NCBI GenBank assembly: GCA_030704615.1
Contig: CM060733.1
Location: 41,046,001-41,106,000, forward strand
Direction of reading: 5' to 3'
From: Takakia lepidozioides
Taxonomy: Eukaryota; Streptophyta; Takakiopsida; Takakiales; Takakiaceae
DNA: 60,000 bases
Of this stretch, positions 32,790 through 42,429 are shown piece after piece (within the stretch, counting starts at the first letter, position 1; the number at the start of each line of letters is the position of its first letter). The notes under the pieces are model-generated. The model had not been told where the DNA came from. It worked only from the letters and a program-made list of their open reading frames with translations, and did no database searches. A program made the position numbers and the translations under genes.

Positions 32790-33345
32790 GCGGTCTTACT
32801 GGTTCTACAAAGAAGAGGAGAGGCGAGGGGCCCTACAAGGAGAAGAGACAAATCAATCATGCGGGCAAGAAAGAGACGCAGTTAATTGTGGCAGATGGAA
32901 CCTTGGAAGATATTCATGTGAGAGTGTTAATAGACCCTGGGGCAACATAAAACTTCTTATCTAGAAAAGCTGCCTTGAAACTAGGACTCCCCTTAGAAAA
33001 GGATAAAAGAGAGGAAGTAGAAATGTCAAATGGACATACAGAGGCCATTGAGACACTACCTAAAAACATAGAGTTGTCGATTGGTAAATATAGAGAAACC
33101 TTAGAATGACGAGTGGTCAGACTGGCTCGATGTGACGTAATATTAGGCATGTCTTGGATGGAATCTCACAACCCTGATGTTGATTGGCGTAGAAAGATAG
33201 TCAAAACCCAGAATTGGAAAATATGGGGAGATCGAGTGAGGACACAATTGAAACCTACCATCATTTGTTATAGGTACTACAGCTATATGTAAAAAAGACT
33301 TATAATTTGTAGGTTTAATAAGAGACGTAGAAAATCCAAAAAAAA
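32790..33345 (+). pseudogene. Gypsy-1 aspartic protease, broken
   Basis: A retropepsin-like segment with IVADGTLEDIHVRVLIDPGAT (active-site D-x-G-A, with Pro where Thr or Ser is usual) and a downstream VILGMSWM motif. A TAA at 32948-32950 directly after DPGAT and a second stop at ~33107 break it. It would have processed the Gag-Pol polyprotein. Confidence 0.75.
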
Positions 33346-33347
33346 AC

Positions 33348-34274
33348 ATGAGTGAGGTCCTTATAGAATTACAGAGTGTATTGAAAGAGTTCAAAGATGT
33401 CTTTCCAGATGACCTACCAGCACGGCTTCCGTCGAAGAGAAGAGTAGATCATAAGATTGAGGTTGTTCCAAGTAGTACTCCTTCTTGTAAAGTCCCTTAT
33501 CGATTAGCACCAAACGAGTTGGAAGAATGTAAGGCTCAAATCGAGGACCTACTATCAAAAGGCTTTATAAGACCAAGTGTATACCCGTATGGAGCGCTGG
33601 TGTTGTTTGTGAAGAAAAAAGATGGAGCAATGCGCATGTGCATTGATTATCGAGCACTCAACCAACAGACAGTGAAGAACAAGTACCCGTTACCACGCAT
33701 GGACGATCTATTTGACCAACTGCGAGGAGCAAAATATTTTACGAAGCTTGATCTGAGGAGTGGATACAACCAAATTCGAGTCGCTAATGAAGATGTATAT
33801 AAGACCACTTTCCGTACTAGGTATGGAGAATACATGGTTATGCCATTTGATCTCATCAATGCCCCAGCCACATTCATGGGCCTCATGAATGATATCTTTC
33901 GCCCATTCTTAGATATATTTGTGATAGTCTTTTTAGATGATATTCTGATCTATAGTAACAGCCTTGTCGAGCATAGAAACCACCTCAAACAAGTATTACA
34001 AGTTTTCCGTGAGAATCAGCTATATGCCAAAGCATCTAAATGTGAGTTTGGAAAACAAGAAGTAGATTATCTTGGGCATCGCGTGAGTAGGGAGGGAATT
34101 GAGGTAATGAGTGAGAAAATAGAAGCTATTCAGCAGTGGATAGCCCCTGAAGACATTACCCAATTAAGGAGTTTTCTTGGCCTTACTAGATTCTACAGAC
34201 GATTTGTATGGGCATTCTCAAAGATTGCCCAACCATTGACAAATTTTTTGGGCAAAGGAATTAAAGAGAAGTGA
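33348..34274 (+). pseudogene. Gypsy-1 reverse transcriptase
   Basis: A 308-codon frame covers the RT core: [33 protein letters not shown] (~133-143) and the active site FLDD (~195-198; Tyr/Phe variation at the first position is common), then [12 protein letters not shown] and [12 protein letters not shown] in the thumb. The frame ends at TGA 34272-34274, separating RT from RNase H, so the polyprotein is broken. Confidence 0.85.
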
Positions 34275-35228
34275 GGTACAGAAGAGGAGTTAGTATTTCA
34301 GGCCTTGAAGGATGCGTTGCTTCATGCCCCGATCTTGAAATGGTATGATCCGACAAGACTAATCAAGCTCTCGGTAGATGCGTCAAACTCAGCAGTGGGT
34401 GGGGTATTACAACAAGAATGGGAAGATGGATGGCACCCAGTGACATATTTTTCTCGCAAATTGTTACCTGCGGAACAAAATTACCATACAACCAAACGAG
34501 AAGAATTGGCCATTGTTTTGGGTACAAAACATTGGAAGCACTATCTTGGAGACAAAGAGTTCATAGTGGAGATAGACCATAAACCGTTGGTGTACTTGGA
34601 GACACAAAATGATCTATCGAAGGGACAGATTCGTTGGGCGGAGTGGCGACAACAATTTAATATGAAGATCGTCTATGTGGAGGAAAAACGACAATTGGCA
34701 GATGCAATGACAAAGATGCCGCGCATAAACACATTGACAGAAATCAACATTCAACCCGATTGGTGGAACAAGATAGCGACGGCTTCTGAAGTTGATGGGG
34801 AGATCGTGGACGCTAAAAAGAAGGGCAAAGTGACAGAAGTTCGAGGGTTGGTATTCAAGGAAGGTAAACTTTGGATCCCTGATGAACCTGCATTGAAGAC
34901 AAAAGTCTTGTTTGAAGCTCATGATACGACGATAGCATGATATGTTGGAGTTGAAAAAACATTCGAACAACTAAAACGAACATTTTATTGGCCGCGGATG
35001 CGAGACGAGGTGGAGGCGTACGTTCAAAGTTGCATGAGATGTCAACAAAACAAGTCAATAAGCCGCAAGTCAGCAGGTCTTTTACAACCACTACCAGTAC
35101 CAAACAGACGTTGGGAACATATGAGCATGGATTTAGTTTGTGAGTTACCTCAAACCTCATCGGGATACGACACTATAGTGGTCTTTGTAGATAAATTGAG
35201 TAAGATTGATACACATCCATCCCACTAG
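34275..35228 (+). pseudogene. Gypsy-1 RNase H and integrase N-terminus
   Basis: The RNase H domain starts with LSVDASNSAVGGVL and includes HYLGDKEFIVEIDHKPL. A TGA at 34938 follows, then an integrase zinc-binding region (CMRCQQNK) and the first part of the integrase core (SMDLVCELP; IVVFVDKLSKI). The frame is lost at ~35215. Nonfunctional. Confidence 0.8.
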
Positions 35229-36195
35229 AAAATCCGTCACTGCACCTGAACTAGCTCGATTATAACTCGAAGTAGTCTATTCTCATCATGGGCTATCTAA
35301 AATTCTCATTACTGACAGGGGTACCCAATTTACTAGCTTGTTTTGGAAAAGCTTATTTGGTCTTTTTAAAACCAAATTAGCTATGTCAACAGCCTTCATC
35401 CGGAATCAGATGGACAGATAGAGCGAGCAAATCGTACAATTGAAGACATGTTGCGGGCCTTTACATTAGAAGAACAAGAAGAGTGAGATTAGTTATTACC
35501 ATTGGTAGAATTTTCATACAATAACTCGGTCAACGCGTCAACGAAAGACTCTCCTTTCTTTTTGATGTATGGTGAACACCCAAATGTGCCAACAACTCTT
35601 ACGAAGTTCAATTTACCAAAAGAGGAGTTATCTAAGGTAGCCGCGACTAACGCATTTGTGCAACAAATTCGACGGGGAGCACGTCAAGCTAAAGAGAAGC
35701 TGATGGTTGCCCAAAATCGCCAAAAGCAGTATGCAAATGCACGTCGACGGGATGATGAGTTTGCAGTTGGGGATCAAGTGTGGTTGTCTACAACCAATTT
35801 ACACATCATTGGATCGCGAAACTAGGGGCATGGTTCATTGGTATTTTTTTGATCATTAAACGCATTGGAGCAGTAGCATACAAATTGGAGTTACCACCAC
35901 ATTTCACGTTTCTCTACTACGTCGTTACGAACCTCGACCATCAATATTCAAAGATAAGCAAAAACCACAGCCTTTACCAAGTTGATAGACGAAAATGAAG
36001 AGTGGGAGATCAACCGTGTTATGAAAAAATGCACATACAAACGAGGGTGACATGAGGTGTTGGAGTATTTGGTTTTATGGAAATGATTTCCATTATATGA
36101 AGCTACCTGGGAACCGGTGCAAAATCTCGCAAATGCTCAATTGGCAATTCAAGCTTTTGAAAATTCGAACAACGAGGACGTTGCTTCTTGAAAGA
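35229..36195 (+). pseudogene. Gypsy-1 integrase C-terminus and chromodomain
   Basis: Broken frames retain integrase-core pieces (ILITDRGTQFTS ~35310), a 107-codon block (35502-35825, FSYNNSVNAST) and a C-terminal chromodomain remnant ending YEATWEPVQNLANAQLAIQ (~36097-36153), with a TGA just before it. The chromodomain may direct integration to particular chromatin. A stop at 36190 lies next to the polypurine tract. Confidence 0.75.
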
Positions 36196-36204
36196 GGGGA
36201 GGAT

Positions 36205-36641
36205 TATAACAAGGTACAATCTAGAAGGTTCTAGATGGAGGAGGAAAGTTCCCTAGAAGTTTCCAGAATAACTAGGAATGATCCTAATAAGTTTGACTTA
36301 AAGAAGTTTGACTTGAGATTCTCAAGTCAAACCTCTAAGATATTCATATTATGGAGAGTAGGTCAAATCTTTGATAAAGTCATATTGTAGAGAATATGTC
36401 AAACCTATGAAGGTTGACTTTAGCAAGTATCTTTGATAAAGTCGTATTGTGGAGAATATGTCAAACCTAAGAAGGTTGACTTTAGGAAGCTTTGACTTGA
36501 GGCTCTCAAGTCAAACCTTTAAAATAATCATATTGTGAAAGGTATATAAACCTACAATGAAAGCCTAGAAGACATTGAGTTGTTTTGGGAAAAAGTTGAG
36601 AAGTACTTCTATTCTAGTTTGTGTAGATCCTGGGTGTTACA
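36205..36641 (+). repeat. Gypsy-1 3' LTR
   Basis: 437 bp, starting TATAACAAGG (the second base has changed from the TG of the 5' LTR) and ending GTGTTACA. It is followed by the CCAAG target-site duplication. Confidence 0.93.
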
Positions 36642-37099
36642 CCAAGCTGTAACCCGCGGATTTCTTTGCTCTTCCAATGGGTCCAAATGGATGTCAGCCC
36701 GAATATTATGTCATGGTTCTAGATATCGGGTTCCTATGTGAGGTCGGGTCAGTGGATCACGAGGGCTGGACACCTCAGCTGCTGAGAAGTCAGGTGATTT
36801 CTATTTCATCCATGCGTTTTTTTGTTACCGTGTTTCTGTTCATCCTCTGATTTTCTCTCTTTACTCCAGGCCAGAAAAACTGCAACGTATGACCTTCTTG
36901 TGAAGCGGCAACTTCTGTAGGGTTGTATTCCAAGGTAATCATTTTTTTTTCCGTTTGCATTCGGTTCAGGATGTGTAGAAAGATAGAAACCGAATTCCAT
37001 TGTCAACCGTCAGCAGGAAGGTTATTGAACTCACTCATTCGCCGACTGAGGTCAGCACATCGACAAGACCGTCAAATATTTCTGCACATCCCCAACCCC

Positions 37100-38106
37100 C
37101 TAGAATTCCGTAACGTTCACAACGAAGTCCGGGATATACTTGTAACCGATGATATTTGTTATGAGACTTGCAGCACTCGATGGTGAAATAGCACTATACT
37201 CAACAGGTATAATTACGCCCGCAAAATTTGTTATCCAAGTTATAGTATGGCTATTGGGGAACATAGAACTAAGATCGCTCAAGATAGTCTCAATTTCTTT
37301 CAGAATTATTGCTGCTTCTACCTCTGCCAAATCGAGTTGATACTTGAAGATGGCAAATGGGGTTGTTGCGCATTGATCGGTATGCTGATTATTGACGTTT
37401 GTCGAATATACAAGAGTACAGTCATATACTTTCCAGTTGCAACAACTAGAGCTGCCCGCACGTACAATATTTTTGAAGGAATCCGACGTCACCGGGAGCT
37501 ATAGACACAAAGGGAAGATGATGTGAAGATCATATCAACAATATTTTATCTAGAAGCAATAAAATGCAATAGTAGTGTATCTTTCTTCCGAAGTGGAATA
37601 TTATTATTGATACATCTATAGTAGTAGAAATAATTCTAGACTTTGAGATTTGATTGCCATTCCGAGCATTTCTTGCTGGTAAATCTCAAAACTAGAAGCA
37701 GAGCGGTCAAAACTAGTTTACTCAAGAATTCTTGTAACTCATGATATAAACTTGTAAAATGTTGATATATGTATATGATACATACGTAGACATCTGCCTT
37801 TCAACCTAATTCTAGTATCAATACCATGACCAAACATATAGAATTGACGACTTTCCCATATGTGGAGTGGAGTACAATATTGACAACTATTTGTATACTA
37901 TTTAGGACATTTCAAACTTTGTAACTCATTGCACTTTCATGTAGGTTTTAAGCTCATGACTCATAGTTCATGATCACCTGTAGGGCGGTGATGGCATAGG
38001 ACGCATCGTTAAACACACAGTAAGCAGATGCCTTTCTCAATAGAACTGACATCAGAAACATGACCAAGCAAAGAGAAGCAACCATCCTTTGAAACATTGG
38101 TGCCAT
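37100..38106 (-). pseudogene. 3'-truncated copy of the secreted-protein gene
   Basis: Exon 1 38106-37978, intron, exon 2 from 37498, with the same signal peptide and CCNW motif as the full gene. After the shared ...PDFVVNV the frame crosses the junction and reads three new codons to a TAG at 37100-37102. The copy loses the Cys-rich C-terminus (SCWEGTC, NIC). The promoter TATA box (38231-38237) and splice sites are kept, so a ~175-residue shortened product could be made. Substitutions include Ile to Val in the signal peptide. Confidence 0.7.
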
Positions 38107-38699
38107 AATTAGTAGCTGCAACTTGTTGTGGCTGCAGTTCCAGTTTTTGTACATAAGCACACCGATGTGCACCTATGCAGCTCGGAATTGACTATAGATG
38201 TGGGAGAGCTCAGAGTGACAACAACTGTAGTTTTATACCTCCAATTTATGGATGACGTACTTAATGGATGTAAAATTATTATGAATTAAAAAATAACATA
38301 TAGTTTTTTAACATGAATTATTTTGAGATGCACAACAAATATATCATTCAAGAAGAAATTATAGATCTATCAGATTCTTTAAAAGGTTATCCGCGTAAAG
38401 GAAAAAATGCTGGGAGAAAGTGCCTTTCGTATTACTTTTCTTTCTATTTTTATTGACCCTTTGTTGACCATCAAGGGACTGCTCCCATGTCTCAAAAATC
38501 AAAACTTGTACCGTTCAGTACGTTGTCGAGATCATCAAAGACAATCAAAACGACAATGCACTACAAACACTTGTGCAAATACTTATAAAAATAACAATCA
38601 AAACGACCATGCACTACAAGCACTTGTGCGAATACTTATAAAAATAAATTGGCTTTAAGTTGACTTCATAGTCTTCTTAATTATATTCTTTTTTTCAAA
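37111..38699. repeat. Arm B of the 1.59-kb inverted duplication
   Basis: Reverse complement of 1-1589 with no net indel. The inner edge at 37110/37111 joins the last recognisable exon of the ParB-like gene (...NPLEFR), cutting both that gene and the secreted-protein gene copy. The outer edge near 38699 cannot be tested against arm A because the window starts there. Confidence 0.93.
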
Positions 38700-38861
38700 T
38701 AATATTTTTATCTATGTCAAAAGACAAAGGGTAAAACAAGCATAAATTATGGTGTCATTTCACCCAAATTAATGCTAGTACATTCAATTTGGAAAGTGAA
38801 AACCTTTTAGTGGTCCTAGTTAACGGAATGTGGTTGTCCAAACATACCTCATAAAAAAAAC

Positions 38862-39442
38862 CTCTCATTGAACAATATTAGCATCTTCAATGCCCGCGCG
38901 TCTGGCTGCGGCGGGGCCCGCATGTGGCAGAGGGGGTCGTGGAGGGAGGGAGGGACTGGACCCGACTAGTCTGCTGGGGCCACAATATGCAAATAAAGCA
39001 TTAGTTATTTCAAGGGTTTATAGAAAGTGGTGGGTAGTGTGGTGGTTAAAGGGCAATGAACAAAAAGCACGAGGTTTAGTGTTCAAATCCTATCAAGTTG
39101 TACAGTGGCAGTGACGTGTGTTATTAAATATATATTTTATCGAAGGGTATGCCAGTGACGTGTGTTATTAAATATATATTTTGTCGAAGGGTCTGGCAGT
39201 CCGTTGGAAGGTTGGAGTCAGTCCGCTCATCGGTCTATTGGAGAGTGTGCCCAGTCCGCTTGTCGGTCTGCTGGAGGGTCTGCCCAGTCCGCTAGAAAGT
39301 CTGCCGCGGTAGATGAACAAGGACTTAGAAAAATTTCAAAATCTGGACCCAACAAATGGGTGGTGGGCTTATGAGCTCACCCCATGGCCGTACTAGCGGG
39401 GCCCATAGGTGCATTGAAGACGCTAATATTAAAAAATGAGAG
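38862..39442. mobile_element. MITE-like element with TTAGCRTCTTCAATGC termini
   Basis: CCTCTCATT...AATATTAGCATCTTCAATGC at 38862-38893 is answered by GCATTGAAGACGCTAATATT...AATGAGAGG at 39405-39442, giving imperfect terminal inverted repeats of ~32 bp. A TA/TTA-type target duplication is possible but palindromic and so undecided; PIF/Harbinger is a guess. Inside are a tRNA-like B box (GTTCAAATCC, ~39083), a tandem 41-bp unit (39106-39187) and a GTCCGCT...GTCTGC short repeat (39190-39305). No protein is encoded. Confidence 0.55.
39106..39187. repeat. 41-bp tandem duplication
   Basis: Two adjacent copies of a unit with CAGTGACGTGTGTTATTAAA and an AT-rich tail, differing at one or two bases. 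Confidence 0.85.
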
Positions 39443-40707
39443 GCATAAATAAATCCTCATATATCCACACATTAATTAGATGACCGGTTCACCATTTGAC
39501 CCCCTTTTCAAAGATTGGCTAAGGTGGGTGACATCCAACATACATTTATGTAGTTTTGGAACCAACGAGACTGTTTATGAGCAGTTCTTCGTGTGCCCTA
39601 ACTATTGGGTCTATTGTATATTTTATGTCAAGAGAGAAACAACTCTTGCTCAAACCAACGTAAATAAGAGCCATGCTCTCTAGTAAATTTGCTCAAAACA
39701 TTATTGTGGCTTGATAGCCGTTTTCGAGCTTGCATATCTAATTTGACATTATGAATTGTACATCTAACTATGATATCAATGCAATATATGATGAATTATA
39801 TATGTTGACAATGTTGATTGACCGATTGTATGCAAAGAAATTACACATCACACATTGATTATAACTATTAATTAATGTGGTGTTGTCCATTCCCAACGCA
39901 AGGACACAATAGCCCTTCAAGATGAAAGAATACAGTAATGTACATTCGCTTTGACATATGTAACCCCCCCCCCCTTCCCTCTTTTTTGTGTAGTGATTCG
40001 CAATGTCGTTTCATTAATTTAGACAAAAAAATTTGCGTATATTATTATCACCCAAGTCAATTTAGCGTTATTATACTCATTTCATAGCTGAAGAGTAGAT
40101 GAACGTCGGGTCTAATTTGACTAGATGTGGAATATGTATCTACCACTTAGTACCTTAGGACAATGTTCATGTTTGAGGTACAGTTAGCGAAGAATCCAAA
40201 ATAATGAGTATGTAGTACATATGTACCTCTATAGTACCTTTTGTTAGTTTGCCCTAAAAAGGGACAACTATTTTGTGAGTAGTGAGTAGAAGTGTTTTTA
40301 TTTATTTATTTATTTTTTTTTCCAAAATCGCTCGCGGGCCACATGGTGAGAATAACGAGGTGGCAGGGCTAGAAAAGTGGCTATATTCCAGGTGGCACGT
40401 TTTAACTGGTCCACGTCTACAAAAGTAGGCTCCTAATTCTCAACTACTGGTGCTTTTTGGCAAAAATTTTGGGTTTTACGCCCCGTAATTCCATTGTACA
40501 AGTAGCTGACCCATTTTTCCAGTTCGAAATCTGATGATTTTGCCAGAAAATAAAACACTGGTGAGTAGTGACCTCTCACCAAATTGCTACGCAGCGTCGG
40601 CACAATTGGCACAAAATTTCAATGCAAATAAGGTTGAAAAAAATATTTTATAGAATGTTGGATATTTAAAATTGACAATCCCAACAATCACAGCCCAAAT
40701 ATGATAA
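39443..40707. other. AT-rich intergenic sequence
   Basis: No supported gene; short frames only. A C-homopolymer occurs at ~39965 and an A/T simple run at ~40300. Confidence 0.5.
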
Positions 40708-40722
40708 CTCGGATATATATAA

Positions 40723-40757
<35 letters not shown>
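40708..40757. repeat. (TA)n(CA)n microsatellite
   Basis: A compound dinucleotide repeat: TATATATA followed by CACACACA. Confidence 0.95.
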
Positions 40758-40834
40758 AGATGGTAGAATGGTGAGAGAAGAGATAAATTTATACTAAGAG
40801 ATAAAAGAGCATGTAGATCACGACTACATAGTCT

Positions 40835-41634
40835 TACTATTCCCCATAGCCATTCATCTACCTCCACGTTTAGATCATATGTTCTACTTTGGAATTGGCC
40901 TTCAAACCTGTGGATGACAACCTACATTTCATTCAATCTAGTCTTCATGTAGTTCAAAGCGTGACTTTCATTCATCATGATCCTTCTATATTTCTAGAAT
41001 TCACTTTACAATTTACTCCATTTGTACATAATTTAGCCCTATTTGTCAAATGTGGTATTATCTTCTCATTCTACTTTTGGAGTGTCCCATGACCTTGTGC
41101 TTGGTGCCTCATAAGGCCCCGGCTCCACCTGCCGGTTAGCTAGTGGGGCAGTAGCTGAGGCTACCGCGCTTGTTAGCTAGCAGGTCTGGCAGCCCAAACT
41201 ATTATTTTTTTGCGACCCAGTTAACAAACTGCGCGCTGCAGTTTGTTAGCGGGCAGGTGCGGCTGCCGCCCAATTTCCTACCAGACCTGCTAGCTAACAG
41301 GCGAGGTAGCCTCAGCTACTGCCCCACTAACTAACCGGCAGGTGGAGCCGGGGCCTTATGAGGCACCAAACACAAGGTCATGGGACACTCCAAAAGTAGA
41401 GTGAGAAGATAATACCACATTTGACAAATATGGCTAAAATATGTACAAAATTGTCAAATGAGTTCTAGAATAATAGAAGGATCATGATGAATCAAAGTCA
41501 CGCTCTGAACTACATAAAGACTAGAACGAATGAAATGTAGGTTGCCATCCATAGGTTTGAAGGCCAATTCCAAAGTAGAACATATGATCTAAACGTGGAG
41601 GTAGATGAATGGCAGCTATATTGGGGAATAGTAA
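40835..41634. repeat. ~800-bp foldback (long hairpin)
   Basis: Two arms of ~375 bp (40835-41200 and 41270-41634) are inverted copies around an unpaired centre. The inner portion (about 41113-41362) has its own termini, GGCCCCGGCTCCACCTGCCG and complement, as if a smaller foldback element sat inside a larger one. Arm mismatches are scattered. A transcript would form a long, nearly perfect stem. The 67-codon frame inside arm 1 is not a gene. Confidence 0.9.
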
Positions 41635-41637
41635 ATG

Positions 41638-41780
41638 ATCCTTCTATAATTCTAGAATTCACTTGACAAATATTTACTCCATTTGTACATATTTTAGCCC
41701 TATTTGTCAAATGTGGTATTATCTTCCCACTCTACTTTTGGAGTGTCCCATGACAGGCTTGTGCTTGGTGCCTCATAACA
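41638..41780. repeat. Third, partial copy of the foldback arm
   Basis: Direct repeat of the 40985-41115 part of arm 1 (CTAGAATTCACTT...GGTGCCTCATAA). It stops where the inner GGCCCCGG foldback begins in the other arms, which supports the inner part being a separate insertion. Confidence 0.8.
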
Positions 41781-42429
41781 AAAACAAATAACAACCACTA
41801 TATTTTCAGCAGCTAATAGATGGCTCAATGCCAGTTTGGGTACAGCTAAGGTCGCCTTATAAATGGTTGCGGTCCACCTTCCAAATGACAAACAAAAGGT
41901 CGTAGTTTCTTCGGATGAGGTGACACCATAATTTGCGTGGCAAGAGTCTTCTTCCTATTGACATCTATTTAATTAGCCAACCCATAAAAAGCTGTAGCCA
42001 AGTCAATTGGTCATAGGGGACTTTCAAGTCATTGATGGGAACGATTTGGACAACTGCATTGCTCCAGTTACGGCCATCAAACAAAAAACACACCATAATA
42101 TGTGCTTGCTTCAGTAGGTGTCAACCTTTTTTACAACCACTACTTTTTTAAACTATGTTTTTTTTTAAATTTTTAATCTTCATTAAATTAGTTTATATGT
42201 ATATTCTTCAACCATCCAGAAAATCATCCTTTTGAGCTGCTAGTTGCCACAGTTCTATAAATAGTTTGACAGAAATTTTGTGTTTTCAGCCCCTAGTATG
42301 TACACTTTTAAATGAGGAGATTTATTTTGGTTGGGGCCTGCGGTTTGGGAGATCTCAACGCTACAAACTGCAAACAAACAAACAGCCTTGCTTCATATAT
42401 TGACTAGGGGAGCCTGTGTCGTTGGCCCA
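41781..42429. other. Intergenic, no supported gene
   Basis: Mixed AT-rich sequence with no domain. A GACACCATAATTTGCG word (~41926) resembles the 3' end of the SINE at 45.7 kb (GACACCATAATTTATG). Confidence 0.4.

Larger units (their letters stand above)
30623..36641 (+). mobile_element. Full-length Ty3/gypsy chromodomain retrotransposon 1
   Basis: 6,019 bp, flanked by the 5-bp target-site duplication CCAAG (30618-30622 and 36642-36646). Two 437-bp LTRs, a TGGTATCAGAGC primer binding site, a gag with CCHC knuckle, then protease, RT, RNase H, integrase and a C-terminal chromodomain, and a polypurine tract (GAAAGAGGGGAGGA, 36190-36203). Order PR-RT-RH-IN places it in Ty3/gypsy; the chromodomain places it among chromoviruses. 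The LTRs differ at about 25 sites by eye (~6%), so the insertion is not recent. Pol has many stops and frame changes, so it is defective. It inserted into an exon of the ParB-like gene. Confidence 0.95.
26838..37110 (+). pseudogene. ParB/Srx-like DGNHR-domain gene, multi-exon, broken
   Basis: Model: exon 1 26838-26998 (ATG, basic KKRHRRKLRK nuclear-localisation-like stretch, donor CCA|GTGAGA); exon 2 27565-28811; exon ~28912-29114; a poorly resolved small exon (~29172-29272); exon ~29391-30075 (acidic Asp/Glu tract, frame change ~29880); exon 30247 onward, cut by a gypsy element at 30623-36641; then 36647-36793, 36870-36934 and 36970-37110. Exon 2 has a disordered Lys/Ser/Pro-rich part, then PGDVDKLKFAFREGYRLGSPALYV and FVWDGNHRLLAWWEY (~28640-28685). 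This matches the ParB/sulfiredoxin-like fold, whose members include DNA-binding and partition proteins and nucleases. The 3' exons encode YYVMVLDIGFLCEVGSVD and IETEFHCQPSAGRLL, of unknown role. In-frame TAGs at 26978, 27706 and 36918, the insertion, and truncation at 37110 by arm B make it nonfunctional. I infer it belongs to the same mobile element as the transposase. Confidence 0.5.

Noticed and set aside
1-38699. The inverted arms as terminal repeats of one 38.7-kb transposon
   Set aside because: The arm edges at 1589 and 37111 lie inside a gene body, there is no target duplication to test, and the full gene is on only one side. A duplication is the simpler reading, though the alternative is kept as a question.
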